Positions 29,010 through 39,530 of a DNA stretch of 64,000 nucleotides are shown here, piece by piece. Both the position numbers and the translations under genes were made by a program. Position 1 is the stretch's first letter; every line of letters starts with the position of its first letter. The notes beneath the pieces are model-generated. The model was not told where the DNA came from, did not search any database, and saw only the letters and a program-made list of their open reading frames with translations. The DNA comes from Alphaproteobacteria bacterium (GTDB taxonomy: Bacteria > Pseudomonadota > Alphaproteobacteria > Rhizobiales > Hyphomicrobiaceae): the NCBI GenBank assembly GCA_018830445.1, contig JAHJSN010000045.1:35362-99361 (forward strand), read 5' to 3'.

Positions 29010-29399
29010 TCAGTCGTCGTCGCCAGCAGGTGCAACGATGACTTCGTCGTCGTCGGCTTCGGCCTCTGGATCCAGAAGCGTATCGTCGTCTGCCTCGATT
29101 TCGTCTTCGTCGATCTCTTCGACGTTATCGATCTGGTCGTCGTCAGGCTTGGCGGCGATTTCCTCGTCCGCTTCGGCAACAGGCGCGCTCTTCTTCGGGG
29201 TCCAAGCCGGCCGTCGCGTATTTGGAACCGGCCGCGGTTCGCTGATCCGCGGCTCCAGCACGACCGGCGGCTGGAATGTTTCGGCGCAGTTGGGGCAGAT
29301 GATCGGGTCGCGGGCAAGATCGTAGAAAGGCAGTTCGCACGACAGGCATCTGCGTTTTGTGCCGCGGGCGTTCCTGGTGACAAGGGGGGCGTCGTTCAT
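29010..29399 (-). CDS. TIGR02300 / FYDLN-acid family protein
   Basis: RGTKRRCLSCELPFYDLARDPIICPNC zinc-ribbon-like N-terminus and acidic C-terminus. Confidence 0.88.
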   Translation of the reverse strand: MNDAPLVTRNARGTKRRCLSCELPFYDLARDPIICPNCAETFQPPVVLEPRISEPRPVPNTRRPAWTPKKSAPVAEADEEIAAKPDDDQIDNVEEIDEDEIEADDDTLLDPEAEADDDEVIVAPAGDDD

Positions 29400-29532
29400 G
29401 AGGGATCTTTCTGGCTTTCGCCGTCCCCGCGCAAGCGCGGGCCGGATCGATGAGCCGTGACAAAGGAATGCGAATGTAGCGCGAAAGTCGGGATTAGGTT
29501 TTGGGTCGCGATCGGACTGGCCGGCTAGCGAC

Positions 29533-29588
29533 GCGCACCTAACGTCTGCTCCCCACCTGCGGCTTGGCTCGTTGCCAAACGTTTGGTG
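29533..29588 (+). repeat. palindromic repeat family C, copy 1 (core)
   Basis: gcgcacctaacgtctgctccccacctgcggcttggctcgttgccaaacgtttggtgc; near-copy at 33317-33373. Confidence 0.7.
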
Positions 29589-29617
29589 CAAAGCTACACG
29601 AGAATCTTAAGTGTTTC

Positions 29618-29689
29618 TCGTGTTCCTTATGGCTTCGAGACTTGGTTGTTAGCGTGCTGCAAGGGGAACCAAGTGTCGGAGCCGGAACG
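29618..29689 (+). repeat. palindromic repeat family D, copy 1
   Basis: ctcgtgttccttatggcttcgagacttggtt...aaccaagtgtcggagccggaac; near-copy at 33402-33478. Confidence 0.75.
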
Positions 29690-29765
29690 CTAGTGGCCTG
29701 TCTCGCCTAAATCGTTGTGCTGGCCGCAACCGCTGACGATTTATGCGAGACATGAAGGCCACTAG
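29690..29765 (+). repeat. palindromic repeat family A, copy 3
   Basis: 76 bp, ctagtggcc...ggccactag. Confidence 0.85.
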
Positions 29766-29779
29766 CGAAAACAATGGCT

Positions 29780-29857
29780 TAGTGTGTCGTTCAGCGCGCC
29801 TCAATTGACAACTCCTCTGCGGCACCAACAGGTCAATTAAGGCGCGACGCCACACTA
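29780..29857 (+). repeat. palindromic repeat family B, copy 3
   Basis: 78 bp, tagtgtgtcgttcagcgcgcc...cgccacacta. Confidence 0.85.
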
Positions 29858-29930
29858 GTGGCCTGTCTCGCCTAAATCGTTGTGCTGGCCGCAACCTCTG
29901 ACGATTTAGGCGAGACATGAAGGCCACTAG
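29855..29930 (+). repeat. palindromic repeat family A, copy 4 (tandem AB block, shares cta with B3)
   Basis: 76 bp, ctagtggcc...ggccactag. Confidence 0.85.
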
Positions 29931-29944
29931 CGAAAACAATAGTT

Positions 29945-30022
29945 TAGTGTGGCGTTCAGCGCGCCTCAATTGACAACTCCTCTGCGGCACCAACAGGTCA
30001 ATTAAGGCGCGACGCCACACTA
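29945..30022 (+). repeat. palindromic repeat family B, copy 4
   Basis: 78 bp, tagtgtggcgttcagcgcgcc...cgccacacta; last three bases are the lpxD stop codon. Confidence 0.85.
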
Positions 30023-31069
30023 GTCGTCGCCGGACTTGCCGAATCGTCTGCCGAGGGCGCGGACCGCTGCGATCTCGCGTGCCCATTCACGAAACGGCCG
30101 TGCGGGCGTTCCGCCCATCCTCGCACCGGCAGGTACGTCATCCTTGACATGGCCCATGCCGGCGATCTGTGCGCCATCCCCGATCTTGACGTGGCCGAGC
30201 ACGCCCGAATGGGCACCCATCACGACGAAGTTTCCAAGCTCCGCCGATCCGGCGATACCGCTTTGAGCGACGATCACGCAATGCCGCCCGATCACGACGT
30301 TGTGGGCGATCTGGACGAGGTTATCGATTTTGGTGCCTTCGCCGATGATCGTGTCCGACACCGCTCCCCGGTCGATCGTGGTGTTGGCACCGATCTCGAC
30401 CATATTGCCGATCACGACAGCGCCGATTTGCGGGATCTTCGCGTGTCCCTTGGCGCTCATCGCGAACCCGAAGCCGTCCTGGCCGATCCGCGCGCCGGCA
30501 TGGATGATCACCCCGTCGCCGACGATTGCGTGCGTCACCACGGCATCGCTGCCGATATAGCAGTCCCTTCCCAGCACACACCGGTATCCGACGACGGCCC
30601 CGGCGGCAACGATCGTGCCCGCCCCGATGCTTGCTTCCCGCCCGACGACCGCGCCCGGTTCGATGATGACGCCTTCTTCGATATTCGCGGACGGGTGCAC
30701 CAGCGTCCCGCACTGGCTTGCCTCTGCATGAGCCGAGCGGCTTCGCATCGCGCCGGGATAGAAAAGCTCCATCACCTTGGCGAAGGCAAGATAGGGGTCC
30801 TCGACAGCGAGTGCGGAGAGATGCCCAGGCACGTGTTTCGCGTCCTGCTTGGCGATCAGGCACGCCCCCGCCTCGGTTTCGTAGAGCTGCGAAATGTAGC
30901 GTCGGTTGACGAAGAACGTCAGGTCGCCGGCGCCGGCTTCCTTCAGTGTGCTGACGTTGCTGATTTCTCGATTGCTGTCGTCTTTCCGATCGAGCGTGGC
31001 GCCGACGGTATCGGCCAATTGCGAAACCGAAAACGGTCCCGCCCTTTCGAAAAAGCCCGGATGGGGCAT
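30020..31069 (-). CDS. lpxD: UDP-3-O-(3-hydroxymyristoyl)glucosamine N-acyltransferase
   Basis: Hexapeptide repeats and GNMVEIGANTTIDRGAVSDTIIGEGTKIDNLVQIAHNVVIG, diagnostic for LpxD. Confidence 0.95.
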   Translation of the reverse strand: MPHPGFFERAGPFSVSQLADTVGATLDRKDDSNREISNVSTLKEAGAGDLTFFVNRRYISQLYETEAGACLIAKQDAKHVPGHLSALAVEDPYLAFAKVMELFYPGAMRSRSAHAEASQCGTLVHPSANIEEGVIIEPGAVVGREASIGAGTIVAAGAVVGYRCVLGRDCYIGSDAVVTHAIVGDGVIIHAGARIGQDGFGFAMSAKGHAKIPQIGAVVIGNMVEIGANTTIDRGAVSDTIIGEGTKIDNLVQIAHNVVIGRHCVIVAQSGIAGSAELGNFVVMGAHSGVLGHVKIGDGAQIAGMGHVKDDVPAGARMGGTPARPFREWAREIAAVRALGRRFGKSGDD

Positions 31070-31499
31070 GAATGCTCCTTCAGCTCCGACCGGAGTCTAT
31101 GGTGCGCGCGCCGAAACGCTTCGCCAGACGTGGCGCGGGCACTCACCGGTGTGTTTTGCGGTGCTGAGGCATTTGATAGCGATCGGCACACGCAGCTTCG
31201 ATCGCATCGAGTCACCTTAGCACTCTCGGGCCGCCGCCGTCACCCGTATCCTCCGATCAACCGCAAGCTGGCATTAACAGGTGCTCCACGAAGCAAAACC
31301 AGCCATGCCGCCGACGGCACGAGCAACCCCTGCACCGCGCCAGGCACAATTGCCGCACCCTGCGGACAGCCGGTATATCGCGTGGCTCTTCACCGGTAAC
31401 CCGCAGGCAGATGCAACTCATAACAGGCGTACGTCATCTCTTCGTCGGGTCCTTGGCTGTGATAAATACTTAGGTGTTCGATCGCAGTAAGCCGACAAT

Positions 31500-31982
31500 A
31501 TGCTGCGAGCCACTGCCCCGCTGGTCGCGATTTCCGCCATGCTCAGCCTCGCATGTGCACCGGCCAACGCGCGAGATTGCGGCACCTGGAATGCCTCCAT
31601 GCAGGAACTCGAAGAAGGCCGCGCAATGGTGGCCAGCGTCTGCTCGGATGACGATGGCGGTCTGTCCTACCTGGAGGCCCGCTGCTTTCCTCCCGGCCTC
31701 AACATCCGCTTCGTTCCTCGCGACGATGGCGACTACAACAATTTCAAGGGTGATCTCATTTTTGAAACCGAACAATACCATCGGCTTGTATTCGTCACCT
31801 ATGAAGGCCTCGATGGTGCTTTTGCCGCTTATCTTCCCTTCGGTCATCCAGCTATCGAGATGATGAAAGGCGGCAAGTCCATCATCGTCAGCGCCGAAGG
31901 CGGCACGGTGCCTGCTCGCTCGTTCAAGCTTGGTGGGACTCGCCAGGCCCTGGAGAAGCTCGAAAAGAGCTGCCAGCGTTGA
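31500..31982 (+). CDS. secreted hypothetical protein
   Basis: Signal peptide MLRATAPLVAISAMLSLACAPANA; no recognised family. Confidence 0.55.
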   Translation: MLRATAPLVAISAMLSLACAPANARDCGTWNASMQELEEGRAMVASVCSDDDGGLSYLEARCFPPGLNIRFVPRDDGDYNNFKGDLIFETEQYHRLVFVTYEGLDGAFAAYLPFGHPAIEMMKGGKSIIVSAEGGTVPARSFKLGGTRQALEKLEKSCQR

Positions 31983-32166
31983 CGCACCTTGCCCACGGCC
32001 TGGCGTAGCACCCATTCCCTGACGAACCGGTGGCCAACGAGCCGCGTCGAGGCTATGAAGGGCGCCTGCCGGTAAAGAGCCCGGCAATCGAAGTGCAAGG
32101 CGCCGGCTGAGCGCGCCGTCGGTCTTGGCAAAAGAAACTGCGCGCACCCGGGGGAGTAAAGGTCGA

Positions 32167-32940
32167 ATGGCGATTTGGGTCAGGTTTGCCGGGGACGGCC
32201 GCGAAGGGTTTGGCACGCTGGAAGACGCGACAATCAGCGTCCATGACGGCAATATGTTCGCCACTCCATCGCCGACCGGCGAGACGTTGCCCGCCGCCAG
32301 CGTGCGTTTTCTCATGCCCTGCCAGCCGAGCAAGATGATCTGCCTGTGGAACAACTTCCACGCTCTCGCCGCCAAGCTGGACGTCGCCGAGCCGGCCGAA
32401 CCGCTCTATCTTCTGAAAGCGCCGACGTCCTTCATGGGCCCCGATCAGCCGATCCGCCGGCCCGCCTCCTACGACGGCAAGATCGTCTACGAGGGCGAAC
32501 TTGGTATCGTCATCGGCAAGCAGTGCTCGAACGCCAGCGAGACCGAGGCCGCCGCCGGGATCTTCGGATACACCTGCATCAACGATGTCACCGCCGCCGA
32601 GATCATCTCCAAGGACAAGACCTTCCCGCAGTGGGCACGCGCCAAGAGCTTCGACACCTTCGGCATCTTCGGCCCCTCGATCGCCACCGGCCTCGACCCC
32701 GCCAGTCTGACTGTGCGCACCATTCTCAATGGCGCCGAACGCCAGAAATATCCCATCAGCGATATGATCTTCCCGGCCGCGACATTGGTCAGCGCGTTAT
32801 CCAGGGACATGACGCTCCTTCCTGGCGATATCATCGCCTGCGGCACGTCGGTGGGCGTTGGAGCGATGAAGGAAGCCGCGAACGTCGTCGAGGTAACGAT
32901 CGACGGCATCGGCACTTTGCGCAACACGCTGACCCAGTAG
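32167..32940 (+). CDS. fumarylacetoacetate hydrolase family protein
   Basis: YEGELGIVIGKQCSNAS; GYTCINDVTAAEI; LLPGDIIACGTSVGVG. Confidence 0.9.
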   Translation: MAIWVRFAGDGREGFGTLEDATISVHDGNMFATPSPTGETLPAASVRFLMPCQPSKMICLWNNFHALAAKLDVAEPAEPLYLLKAPTSFMGPDQPIRRPASYDGKIVYEGELGIVIGKQCSNASETEAAAGIFGYTCINDVTAAEIISKDKTFPQWARAKSFDTFGIFGPSIATGLDPASLTVRTILNGAERQKYPISDMIFPAATLVSALSRDMTLLPGDIIACGTSVGVGAMKEAANVVEVTIDGIGTLRNTLTQ

Positions 32941-32987
32941 CCGCTGAAAGCAACAAAGCCTGCGGCCAACCATCGACGGCGGGGGGA

Positions 32988-33326
32988 ATGATGGCACTCG
33001 AACGGTGCGTGACTGAAATGGGAATGGGCGTCGACGTGCATGGGCGCGACTACACCCTGGCCGCGCGCCGGGCGGTGAGCGATGCGATCCGTCATTCCAG
33101 CCTCAGCCTGTTCCGGGCCGTTGGCAAGACGCGCGACGACGTGCAGATCAAGGTCGTGATCGGCGTTCCCGAACCGGAAAAAGTGGACCTCGATGCAGTT
33201 GCCCGCGAACTCCCCTACGGACAGGTAACGGTGACGGCGCAAAAGGGCGGTCTCGAAGTTCCCAACGCCGGCAACACCGATGCAATCGTAATCGCGAATG
33301 CAGCCGGGCTAGTGGTGCGCACCTAA
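32988..33326 (+). CDS. Lin0512 family protein
   Basis: EMGMGVDVHGRDYTLAARRAVSDAIRHSSLSL and DAIVIANAAGLVV. Confidence 0.8.
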   Translation: MMALERCVTEMGMGVDVHGRDYTLAARRAVSDAIRHSSLSLFRAVGKTRDDVQIKVVIGVPEPEKVDLDAVARELPYGQVTVTAQKGGLEVPNAGNTDAIVIANAAGLVVRT

Positions 33327-33386
33327 CGTTTGGTCCCCACTTGCGGCTTGGCTCGATGCCAAACGTTTGGCGCAAAAGCTCCACTA
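33309..33386 (+). repeat. palindromic repeat family C, copy 2
   Basis: ctagtggtgcgcacctaacgtttgg...ccaaacgtttggcgcaaaagctccactag; overlaps the Lin0512 gene 3' end. Confidence 0.75.
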
Positions 33387-33401
33387 GAATCTTAAGTGTT
33401 T

Positions 33402-33478
33402 CTCGTGTTCCTTATGGCTTCGACACTTGGTCGATAGCGTGCTGCAAGGGGAACCAAGTGTCGGAGCCGGAACACGAG
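33402..33478 (+). repeat. palindromic repeat family D, copy 2
   Basis: ctcgtgttccttatggcttcgacacttggt...aaccaagtgtcggagccggaacacgag. Confidence 0.75.
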
Positions 33479-33678
33479 TGCATTTCGACCTGCCGTGAAG
33501 CGGCAACCATCAAGCGGCCCCGGACGCCGTCGCTAAAGCAACTGATTTCAATCGGCGAAGATCTGCCTAACCCCCGTAAGGGAAACCAGTCGGCGACCGA
33601 TCCAGTCGGCGACCGCCGTGGCCGACGGAGCCGCTGGCACTGACACCCAACATTGCGACGCCGCCTCGATCGACCGGA

Positions 33679-35262
33679 TTACTCGGCTGCCAATTCTACG
33701 ATCGCTTCATCCCCGTGACACACGACCCGGTCGCGGCCCTGGGCTTTTGCGGCATAGAGCGCCTTGTCGGCAGCCTTGAGAATATCCTCCAGGCAATCGC
33801 CGGCCGTGGGAAACTCCACCACGCCGGCAGAAACCGTGATGCTCGGCAGAGTTTCATTGCCATATCGCACTTTCATCAGGCGCACTTTCGGAAGCAGCTC
33901 CTTGGCGCGCATCACCGCGACTTTTTCCGGCGCACTCGGCAGCAGCACGGCAAACTCCTCGCCGCCGAACCGGCAGACGATATCCGAATCGCGGAAGTGA
34001 TCAGAAAGAACGCGGGAGAATGCCTTGAGGACGATGTCGCCGGCGTCGTGACCGAAGCTGTCGTTGAATTTCTTGAAGTGATCGACATCGATCGAGATCA
34101 ACGATGAAGCGATGCCGCCTTGTATCGATCGTCCGATCTCCCGGCTGCATCGCTCGGCGAAATAGCGTCGGTTGAACAGCCTGGTCAGCGGGTCGCGGGT
34201 CGATTGGTCCTTGAGCTCCTGGCTCAGCTTTACGTTGGCGATGGCAAGGCTGATCTGCTCGGCGCATTTGCACGCAAGCCGGAACCAGTGCCGGCTGATG
34301 TCGGACGGAAGCGCCGAACTCTCGTTTGGGCGCACGTGCAGCATGCCAGCGGTATCACCGTGCGCGAGAATTGGGATGCAGTAGTAGTCACCCGTCCGCC
34401 CGGCCACATCGCCCGGCGCCATGTGATCGCAGCAGAACCGCCAGCCGTCGCGGCCGTAGTGATAGGCCCGGCCCTGCCTCAGTCCCCAGCAGTCGTCGGC
34501 CTTCATCTCCGATGGTGGGATTGCATCGTTCCATGAGCATACCGGCACCAGGACATCGCGTGAGTTGTTATAGATGAAGAGGGTGCCATGCGAGTTCGGC
34601 AGCAGGCGCGCCAGAAAGGATTCCACGACCGAATTGAGCTCCGGCAGCTTCTTGCACGAGTGCAGCCAGTGGTTGAGCTGCGACAGCACCTCTTCCTCGT
34701 GCTTGCGTACCCCTTCCGAATGCAGTGCGTGACGGGATTTTTCTTCGGCCTCGGCAGCGCGCTTGAGCGCGGCGTTGAGATTGTCTTCCTTCTGCTTCCA
34801 TTTCGTCAGGTCCGAGCAGATCTCGACGCATGCCCCGGAAGAATGCCGGTTGATCCGCCGCAGAATCCAGCGGCCGTCCGCGAATGCCAGAACGCTTTCC
34901 CGCTTCCGTGTCCTGGTCGCCAGCGCATGCTCGGCCACCCACTCTTCTTCGCTCGCGCCCTGCAGATCCCAGATCCGGTTGGAAAGCCCCTCCGCCAGAA
35001 CGAAATTGTAGGGTGTGCCCGCTTTCAGGAGGTCGTCGACACCCTTGTGCAACTGCCGGTAGGGCTCGTTGATGTAGCTGTAGGCGCCATCGGCATCGAT
35101 GATCGCCAGCCCGTCCTCGAAGGTCTGGCAGAAGATCTCGAACGTCTTGGCAGCACTCTCGGATTTGCCGTTTTCCGCGTCGGGGCGAGCCCCGCGTCCA
35201 CCGGCTTTCTTCGACCTGCAATAAGTTTGGGATGCGCTTTCGCCAGTCACGGTAGACTCCAC
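33679..35262 (-). CDS. PAS/GAF-domain diguanylate cyclase (GGDEF)
   Basis: RDPLTRLFNRRYFAERCSREI and RFGGEEFAVLLP active site (GGEEF). Confidence 0.92.
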   Translation of the reverse strand: MESTVTGESASQTYCRSKKAGGRGARPDAENGKSESAAKTFEIFCQTFEDGLAIIDADGAYSYINEPYRQLHKGVDDLLKAGTPYNFVLAEGLSNRIWDLQGASEEEWVAEHALATRTRKRESVLAFADGRWILRRINRHSSGACVEICSDLTKWKQKEDNLNAALKRAAEAEEKSRHALHSEGVRKHEEEVLSQLNHWLHSCKKLPELNSVVESFLARLLPNSHGTLFIYNNSRDVLVPVCSWNDAIPPSEMKADDCWGLRQGRAYHYGRDGWRFCCDHMAPGDVAGRTGDYYCIPILAHGDTAGMLHVRPNESSALPSDISRHWFRLACKCAEQISLAIANVKLSQELKDQSTRDPLTRLFNRRYFAERCSREIGRSIQGGIASSLISIDVDHFKKFNDSFGHDAGDIVLKAFSRVLSDHFRDSDIVCRFGGEEFAVLLPSAPEKVAVMRAKELLPKVRLMKVRYGNETLPSITVSAGVVEFPTAGDCLEDILKAADKALYAAKAQGRDRVVCHGDEAIVELAAE

Positions 35263-35385
35263 AATAGGTTAACCAAATGCAACAAATGCAACCATAGATT
35301 GAAAATACTTAGAAAGCATAAACCCGGTGCACAAGGACTATTGAAGCGTTGCTTTCGCGAACAACAAAAGGCGGCCAATTAAAAC

Positions 35386-35432
35386 GAGAAAGGCCGGAGC
35401 CCGCTTCGTCGCGCGCCCCGGCCCTTGATTTC
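35386..35432 (-). terminator. intrinsic terminator of the fbp-prk-tkt-fba operon
   Basis: Minus strand gggccggggcgcgcgacgaagcgggctccggcctttctcgtttt. Confidence 0.55.
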
Positions 35433-35458
35433 TTCAAAGCTATTTCGAAAGAGCAGGC

Positions 35459-36523
35459 TTACGCCGTCTTCGGATCGAGCGAGCCGCTGGCATAGCGCTT
35501 GGCCATATCGCCGATCGGGATGATCTTGATCTTGCCGGCCTGTCCGGCCGTGCCGAACGCTTCAAGGCGTTCCTTGCATACGCTTTTCATCGCGTCGCGC
35601 GCCGGGCCGAGATACTTGCGCGGGTCGAATTCGGATTTCTGCGTGGTCAGGATCTTGCGGATCGTCGCGGTGGCGGCCAGCCGGAGGTCGGTGTCGATGT
35701 TGACCTTGCGCACGCCGTGCTTGATACCGCGCACGATTTCTTCGACCGGCACGCCGTAGGTTTCCTTCATCTGCCCGCCGTACTCGTTGAACACTTCCTG
35801 CCAGTCTTCCGGCACCGATGAGGAGCCGTGCATGACGATGTGTGTGTTCGGGCACAGTTTGTGGATCTTCTCGATCACGTCCATGGCGAGCACGTCGCCT
35901 GTCGGCTTGCGCGTGAACTTGTAGGCCCCGTGCGACGTGCCGATCGCAACCGCCAGCGCGTCGACCTTGGTTTCGTTGACGAACTTGCGCGCTTCTTCCG
36001 GGTCGGTCAGTAGTTGCGACTTGTCGAGCTTGCCCTCGAAACCGTGCCCGTCCTCGGCTTCCCCTTCGCCGGTTTCGAGCGATCCGAGGCAGCCGAGTTC
36101 GCCTTCGACGGAGGCCCCGATCATGTGCGCGAGTTCGGAAACCTGCTTCGTCACTCCGGCGTTGTAGGCGTAATCCATTGGCGTCTTGGCGTCTTCGCCC
36201 AGCGAGCCGTCCATCATCACGGAGGTAAAGCCGTTGCGGATCGCCGACAGGCAGGTCGCGACGTTGTTGCCGTGGTCCTGGTGCACGCAGATCGGGATGT
36301 CGGGATAGATGGCGGCGAGCGCCTCCATCATTTTGGCCAGCATCGTGTCGTTGGCATAGCCGCGCGCGCCGCGCGAAGCCTGGATGATGACCGGAGCATC
36401 CGTCGCCTTGGCCGCTTCCATGATGGCGAGGCCCTGCTCCATATTGTTGATGTTGAAGGCCGGAACGCCATAGTCGTTTTCTGCTGCGTGGTCGAGCAGC
36501 TGCCGAAGTGTGATCAGTGCCAT
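35459..36523 (-). CDS. fba: class II fructose-bisphosphate aldolase, Calvin-cycle subtype
   Basis: [59 protein letters not shown]. Confidence 0.95.
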   Translation of the reverse strand: MALITLRQLLDHAAENDYGVPAFNINNMEQGLAIMEAAKATDAPVIIQASRGARGYANDTMLAKMMEALAAIYPDIPICVHQDHGNNVATCLSAIRNGFTSVMMDGSLGEDAKTPMDYAYNAGVTKQVSELAHMIGASVEGELGCLGSLETGEGEAEDGHGFEGKLDKSQLLTDPEEARKFVNETKVDALAVAIGTSHGAYKFTRKPTGDVLAMDVIEKIHKLCPNTHIVMHGSSSVPEDWQEVFNEYGGQMKETYGVPVEEIVRGIKHGVRKVNIDTDLRLAATATIRKILTTQKSEFDPRKYLGPARDAMKSVCKERLEAFGTAGQAGKIKIIPIGDMAKRYASGSLDPKTA

Positions 36524-36610
36524 GGCTGGAAGCCTCCTTTGTCACCTGTGCGAGCGTGGCAGTTCGTCTGCCGATAGTGATTAAGTTTCAAGTTTCGTAG
36601 CTTGCGCTGG

Positions 36611-38617
36611 TTAAGCACGCCCCAGCACCTTTCGTGCAGCCTCCACAACTGCTTCCGAAGTGATGCCGAAGTGCCGGTAGAGCTCATCTGCCGGAGCCGA
36701 CGCGCCGAAGCCGTTCATGCCGATGAACTGGCCGCGGCCCCCGGTATATTTCTCCCAGCCGAAGCCGACGCCGGCTTCGATGGCGATGCGCGGCGCGGTG
36801 CCGATGACGGCGTCCCGGTAGCCTCGATCCTGCGCCTCGAACTTTTCCCAGCACGGTATCGATATGACAGCCGCCTTGATGCCATCGCTTGCGAGAGCTT
36901 CTGCGGCCTTTAGCGCGATCTCCACTTCCGATCCTGTCGCCAGCAGCGAGACGTCGCGCGTCCCCACCGCCTCGCGCAGCACGTAGCCGCCCTTGGCCGA
37001 GAGGTTGTCGTCGGTGTGCTCGGTGCGCAGCGTCGGCAGGTTCTGCCGCGACAACGCCAGCACAGACGGCGTCGAGGTATCCTGCAGCGCGGCCAGCCAA
37101 CATTCGGCCGTCTCCACCGCATCGCACGGCCGGAACACGTTGAGGTTGGGCATCGCCCTGAGGCTGGCGACGTGTTCGACCGGCTGATGCGTCGGTCCGT
37201 CTTCGCCAAGGCCGATGGAATCGTGCGTCATGACGTAGACGACGCGCTGCCCCATCAGCGCCGACAGCCGGATTGCAGGCCGCGCGTAATCGGTGAAGAC
37301 GAGGAACGTGCCGCCGTAGGGGATCAGTCCGCCGTGCAGCGCGATCCCGTTCATCGTCGCCGCCATGCCGAACTCGCGCACCCCGTAGTAGATGTAGTCG
37401 CCGCCGTAGTTACCCGCCGAGACCGGCACCATGCCCTTGGTCTTGGTGTTGTTGGAGCCGGTGAGATCAGCCGATCCACCGACCATGAACGGCACGTTGG
37501 CGTTGATCACCTCAAGCGCCATCTCGCTCGACTTGCGCGTCGCGACCTTCGGCGCCTCGCTCGAAAGCTTGGCCTTGTAGTCGTTGAGGGTTGCCGCAAG
37601 CCCGCTCGGCAGCGCGCCCGACTGGGCCGCTTCGAACGGCGCGCGTTTGTCTGATTTCGCAAGCCGCTGTTGCCAGGCTTCTCGCGTCGATGCGTGACGC
37701 CGCCCGCAAGTGCGCCAGGCTGTCAGGATCTGCTCAGGAATTTCGAACGGTGCGGCGGTCCAATTCAGAACTTCGCGCGCCGCGGCGATTTCGGAATCCC
37801 CTAGCGGCGAGCCGTGGGTGGCCGCAGTTCCCTGCTTGTTGGGTGCGCCCTTGCCGATGATCGTCTTGCAAGCAATGAGCGAAGGCCGCCCGTCGGCCCT
37901 TGCCGCTTCGATCGCCTTGGCGATGGCCTCCGGATCGTGCCCGTCGATACGCGAGGTGTGCCAGCCGGATGCGGCGAACCTTGCCAGCTGGTCGGTCGAG
38001 GTGGAAAGGTCGGTCGACCCGTCGATCGAGATGGAGTTGTCGTCCCACAAAACGATCAATCGGCTGAGCTTCAGGTGGCCGGCCATGTCGATCGCTTCGT
38101 GGCTGATGCCTTCCATCAGGCATCCGTCACCGGCGATGACATAGGTATGGTGGTCGACGAGATCGTCCCCGTAGCGCGCGTTCAGCATGCGCTCGGCGAG
38201 CGCCATGCCGACCGACGTCGCAAGCCCTTGGCCGAGCGGACCCGTGGTCGTCTCGATACCGTCGGCATGTCCGAATTCCGGGTGCCCGGCGGTGCGGCTG
38301 CCGAGCTGGCGGAAGTCCTTCAACTGATCGAGCGTCATATCCGCGTAGCCGACGAGATATTGCAGTGCGTACTGCAGCATCGAGCCATGCCCGGCGGACA
38401 GCACGAACCGGTCGCGGTCGGGCCACTTCGGGTGCGCCGGATCGATTTTCAGGAACCTGGAAAACAGCACTGTGGCGACGTCGGCCATCCCCATCGGCAT
38501 TCCCGGGTGGCCGGAATTGGCCTTCTGCACGGCGTCCATTGCAAGAGCGCGGATGGCGTTGGCCATCTCGTCGTGGGTCGCGCCTCCTGCAGCGGCTTTC
38601 GTTTCAGTGGCACTCAT
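36611..38617 (-). CDS. tkt: transketolase
   Basis: [62 protein letters not shown]. Confidence 0.97.
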   Translation of the reverse strand: MSATETKAAAGGATHDEMANAIRALAMDAVQKANSGHPGMPMGMADVATVLFSRFLKIDPAHPKWPDRDRFVLSAGHGSMLQYALQYLVGYADMTLDQLKDFRQLGSRTAGHPEFGHADGIETTTGPLGQGLATSVGMALAERMLNARYGDDLVDHHTYVIAGDGCLMEGISHEAIDMAGHLKLSRLIVLWDDNSISIDGSTDLSTSTDQLARFAASGWHTSRIDGHDPEAIAKAIEAARADGRPSLIACKTIIGKGAPNKQGTAATHGSPLGDSEIAAAREVLNWTAAPFEIPEQILTAWRTCGRRHASTREAWQQRLAKSDKRAPFEAAQSGALPSGLAATLNDYKAKLSSEAPKVATRKSSEMALEVINANVPFMVGGSADLTGSNNTKTKGMVPVSAGNYGGDYIYYGVREFGMAATMNGIALHGGLIPYGGTFLVFTDYARPAIRLSALMGQRVVYVMTHDSIGLGEDGPTHQPVEHVASLRAMPNLNVFRPCDAVETAECWLAALQDTSTPSVLALSRQNLPTLRTEHTDDNLSAKGGYVLREAVGTRDVSLLATGSEVEIALKAAEALASDGIKAAVISIPCWEKFEAQDRGYRDAVIGTAPRIAIEAGVGFGWEKYTGGRGQFIGMNGFGASAPADELYRHFGITSEAVVEAARKVLGRA

Positions 38618-38646
38618 GGATCTTGTGGCTCCTTCCGGCGTCTGGG

Positions 38647-39522
38647 TCAGGCCGCGCGCTTCTTGCGTTCGACCAGGCGGATGATGTGTGGTGTGAGGAT
38701 GAGCTGCATCGCAAGGTCGAGCTTGTTGCCCGGCACGACGATGGAATTCGCACGCGACATGAAGCTGTCGTGGATCATCGAGATGAGGTAGGGAAAATCG
38801 ATCCCGCGCGGGTTCTTGAAGCGGATCACGACGAGCGATTCATCGAGGGTTGGAATCCAGCGGGCAACGAACGGGTTGGAGGTGTCCACAGTCGGCACGC
38901 GCTGGAAGTTTATGTCGGTCGAAGTGAACTGCGGGCAGATATACGTCACGTAGTCTCGCATCCGCCGCAGGATCGTGTCCGTGACGGCTTCCGTCGTATA
39001 TCCGCGCGTGGCCTTGTCGCGATGAATTTTCTGGATCCATTCGAGGTTGATGACTGGAACAACGCCGATCTTGAGATCGGCATAACGCGCTACGTTTACG
39101 TTCTGCGTCACGAGAGCACCATGCAGCCCTTCGTAGAGCATGAGATCGGAGTTCTCCGGAATGTCCTCCCATTCGGTGAAATGGCCTTCCGGCGCGCCGA
39201 GCTCCTTTGCTTCCTCCTCGGTATGCACGTAGTGGCGCATGCGACCGGTTCCGCTTTCCGAGTAGACCCTGAAGGTCCTTTCCAGGTCCTCGAACAGATT
39301 GGCTTCCGGACCGAAGTGGCTGAAGTGGAGATTTCCAGCCGCCTCCGCCGCCGCCTGTGCGGCGTCCATGTCGGCCCGGTTGAAGCGGTGGAATGCGTCT
39401 CCGCCGATGAGTGCCGCGTCCACGCCCTCGCGACGGAAGATGCGCTCGAAGGTATGCTTCACCGTCGACGTGCCCGCGCCCGAAGAGCCGGTAACCGATA
39501 TGATCGGATGCTTGATCGACAT
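38647..39522 (-). CDS. prk: phosphoribulokinase
   Basis: [46 protein letters not shown]; long proteobacterial-type PRK. Confidence 0.96.
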   Translation of the reverse strand: MSIKHPIISVTGSSGAGTSTVKHTFERIFRREGVDAALIGGDAFHRFNRADMDAAQAAAEAAGNLHFSHFGPEANLFEDLERTFRVYSESGTGRMRHYVHTEEEAKELGAPEGHFTEWEDIPENSDLMLYEGLHGALVTQNVNVARYADLKIGVVPVINLEWIQKIHRDKATRGYTTEAVTDTILRRMRDYVTYICPQFTSTDINFQRVPTVDTSNPFVARWIPTLDESLVVIRFKNPRGIDFPYLISMIHDSFMSRANSIVVPGNKLDLAMQLILTPHIIRLVERKKRAA

Positions 39523-39530
39523 GCTTTATG

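Noticed and set aside
29690-30022. CRISPR array
   Set aside because: Only two direct ~165-bp units made of hairpins, no short repeat/spacer pattern and no cas genes.
30149-31399. 416-aa + strand ORF
   Set aside because: Antisense to lpxD, which has clear family motifs.
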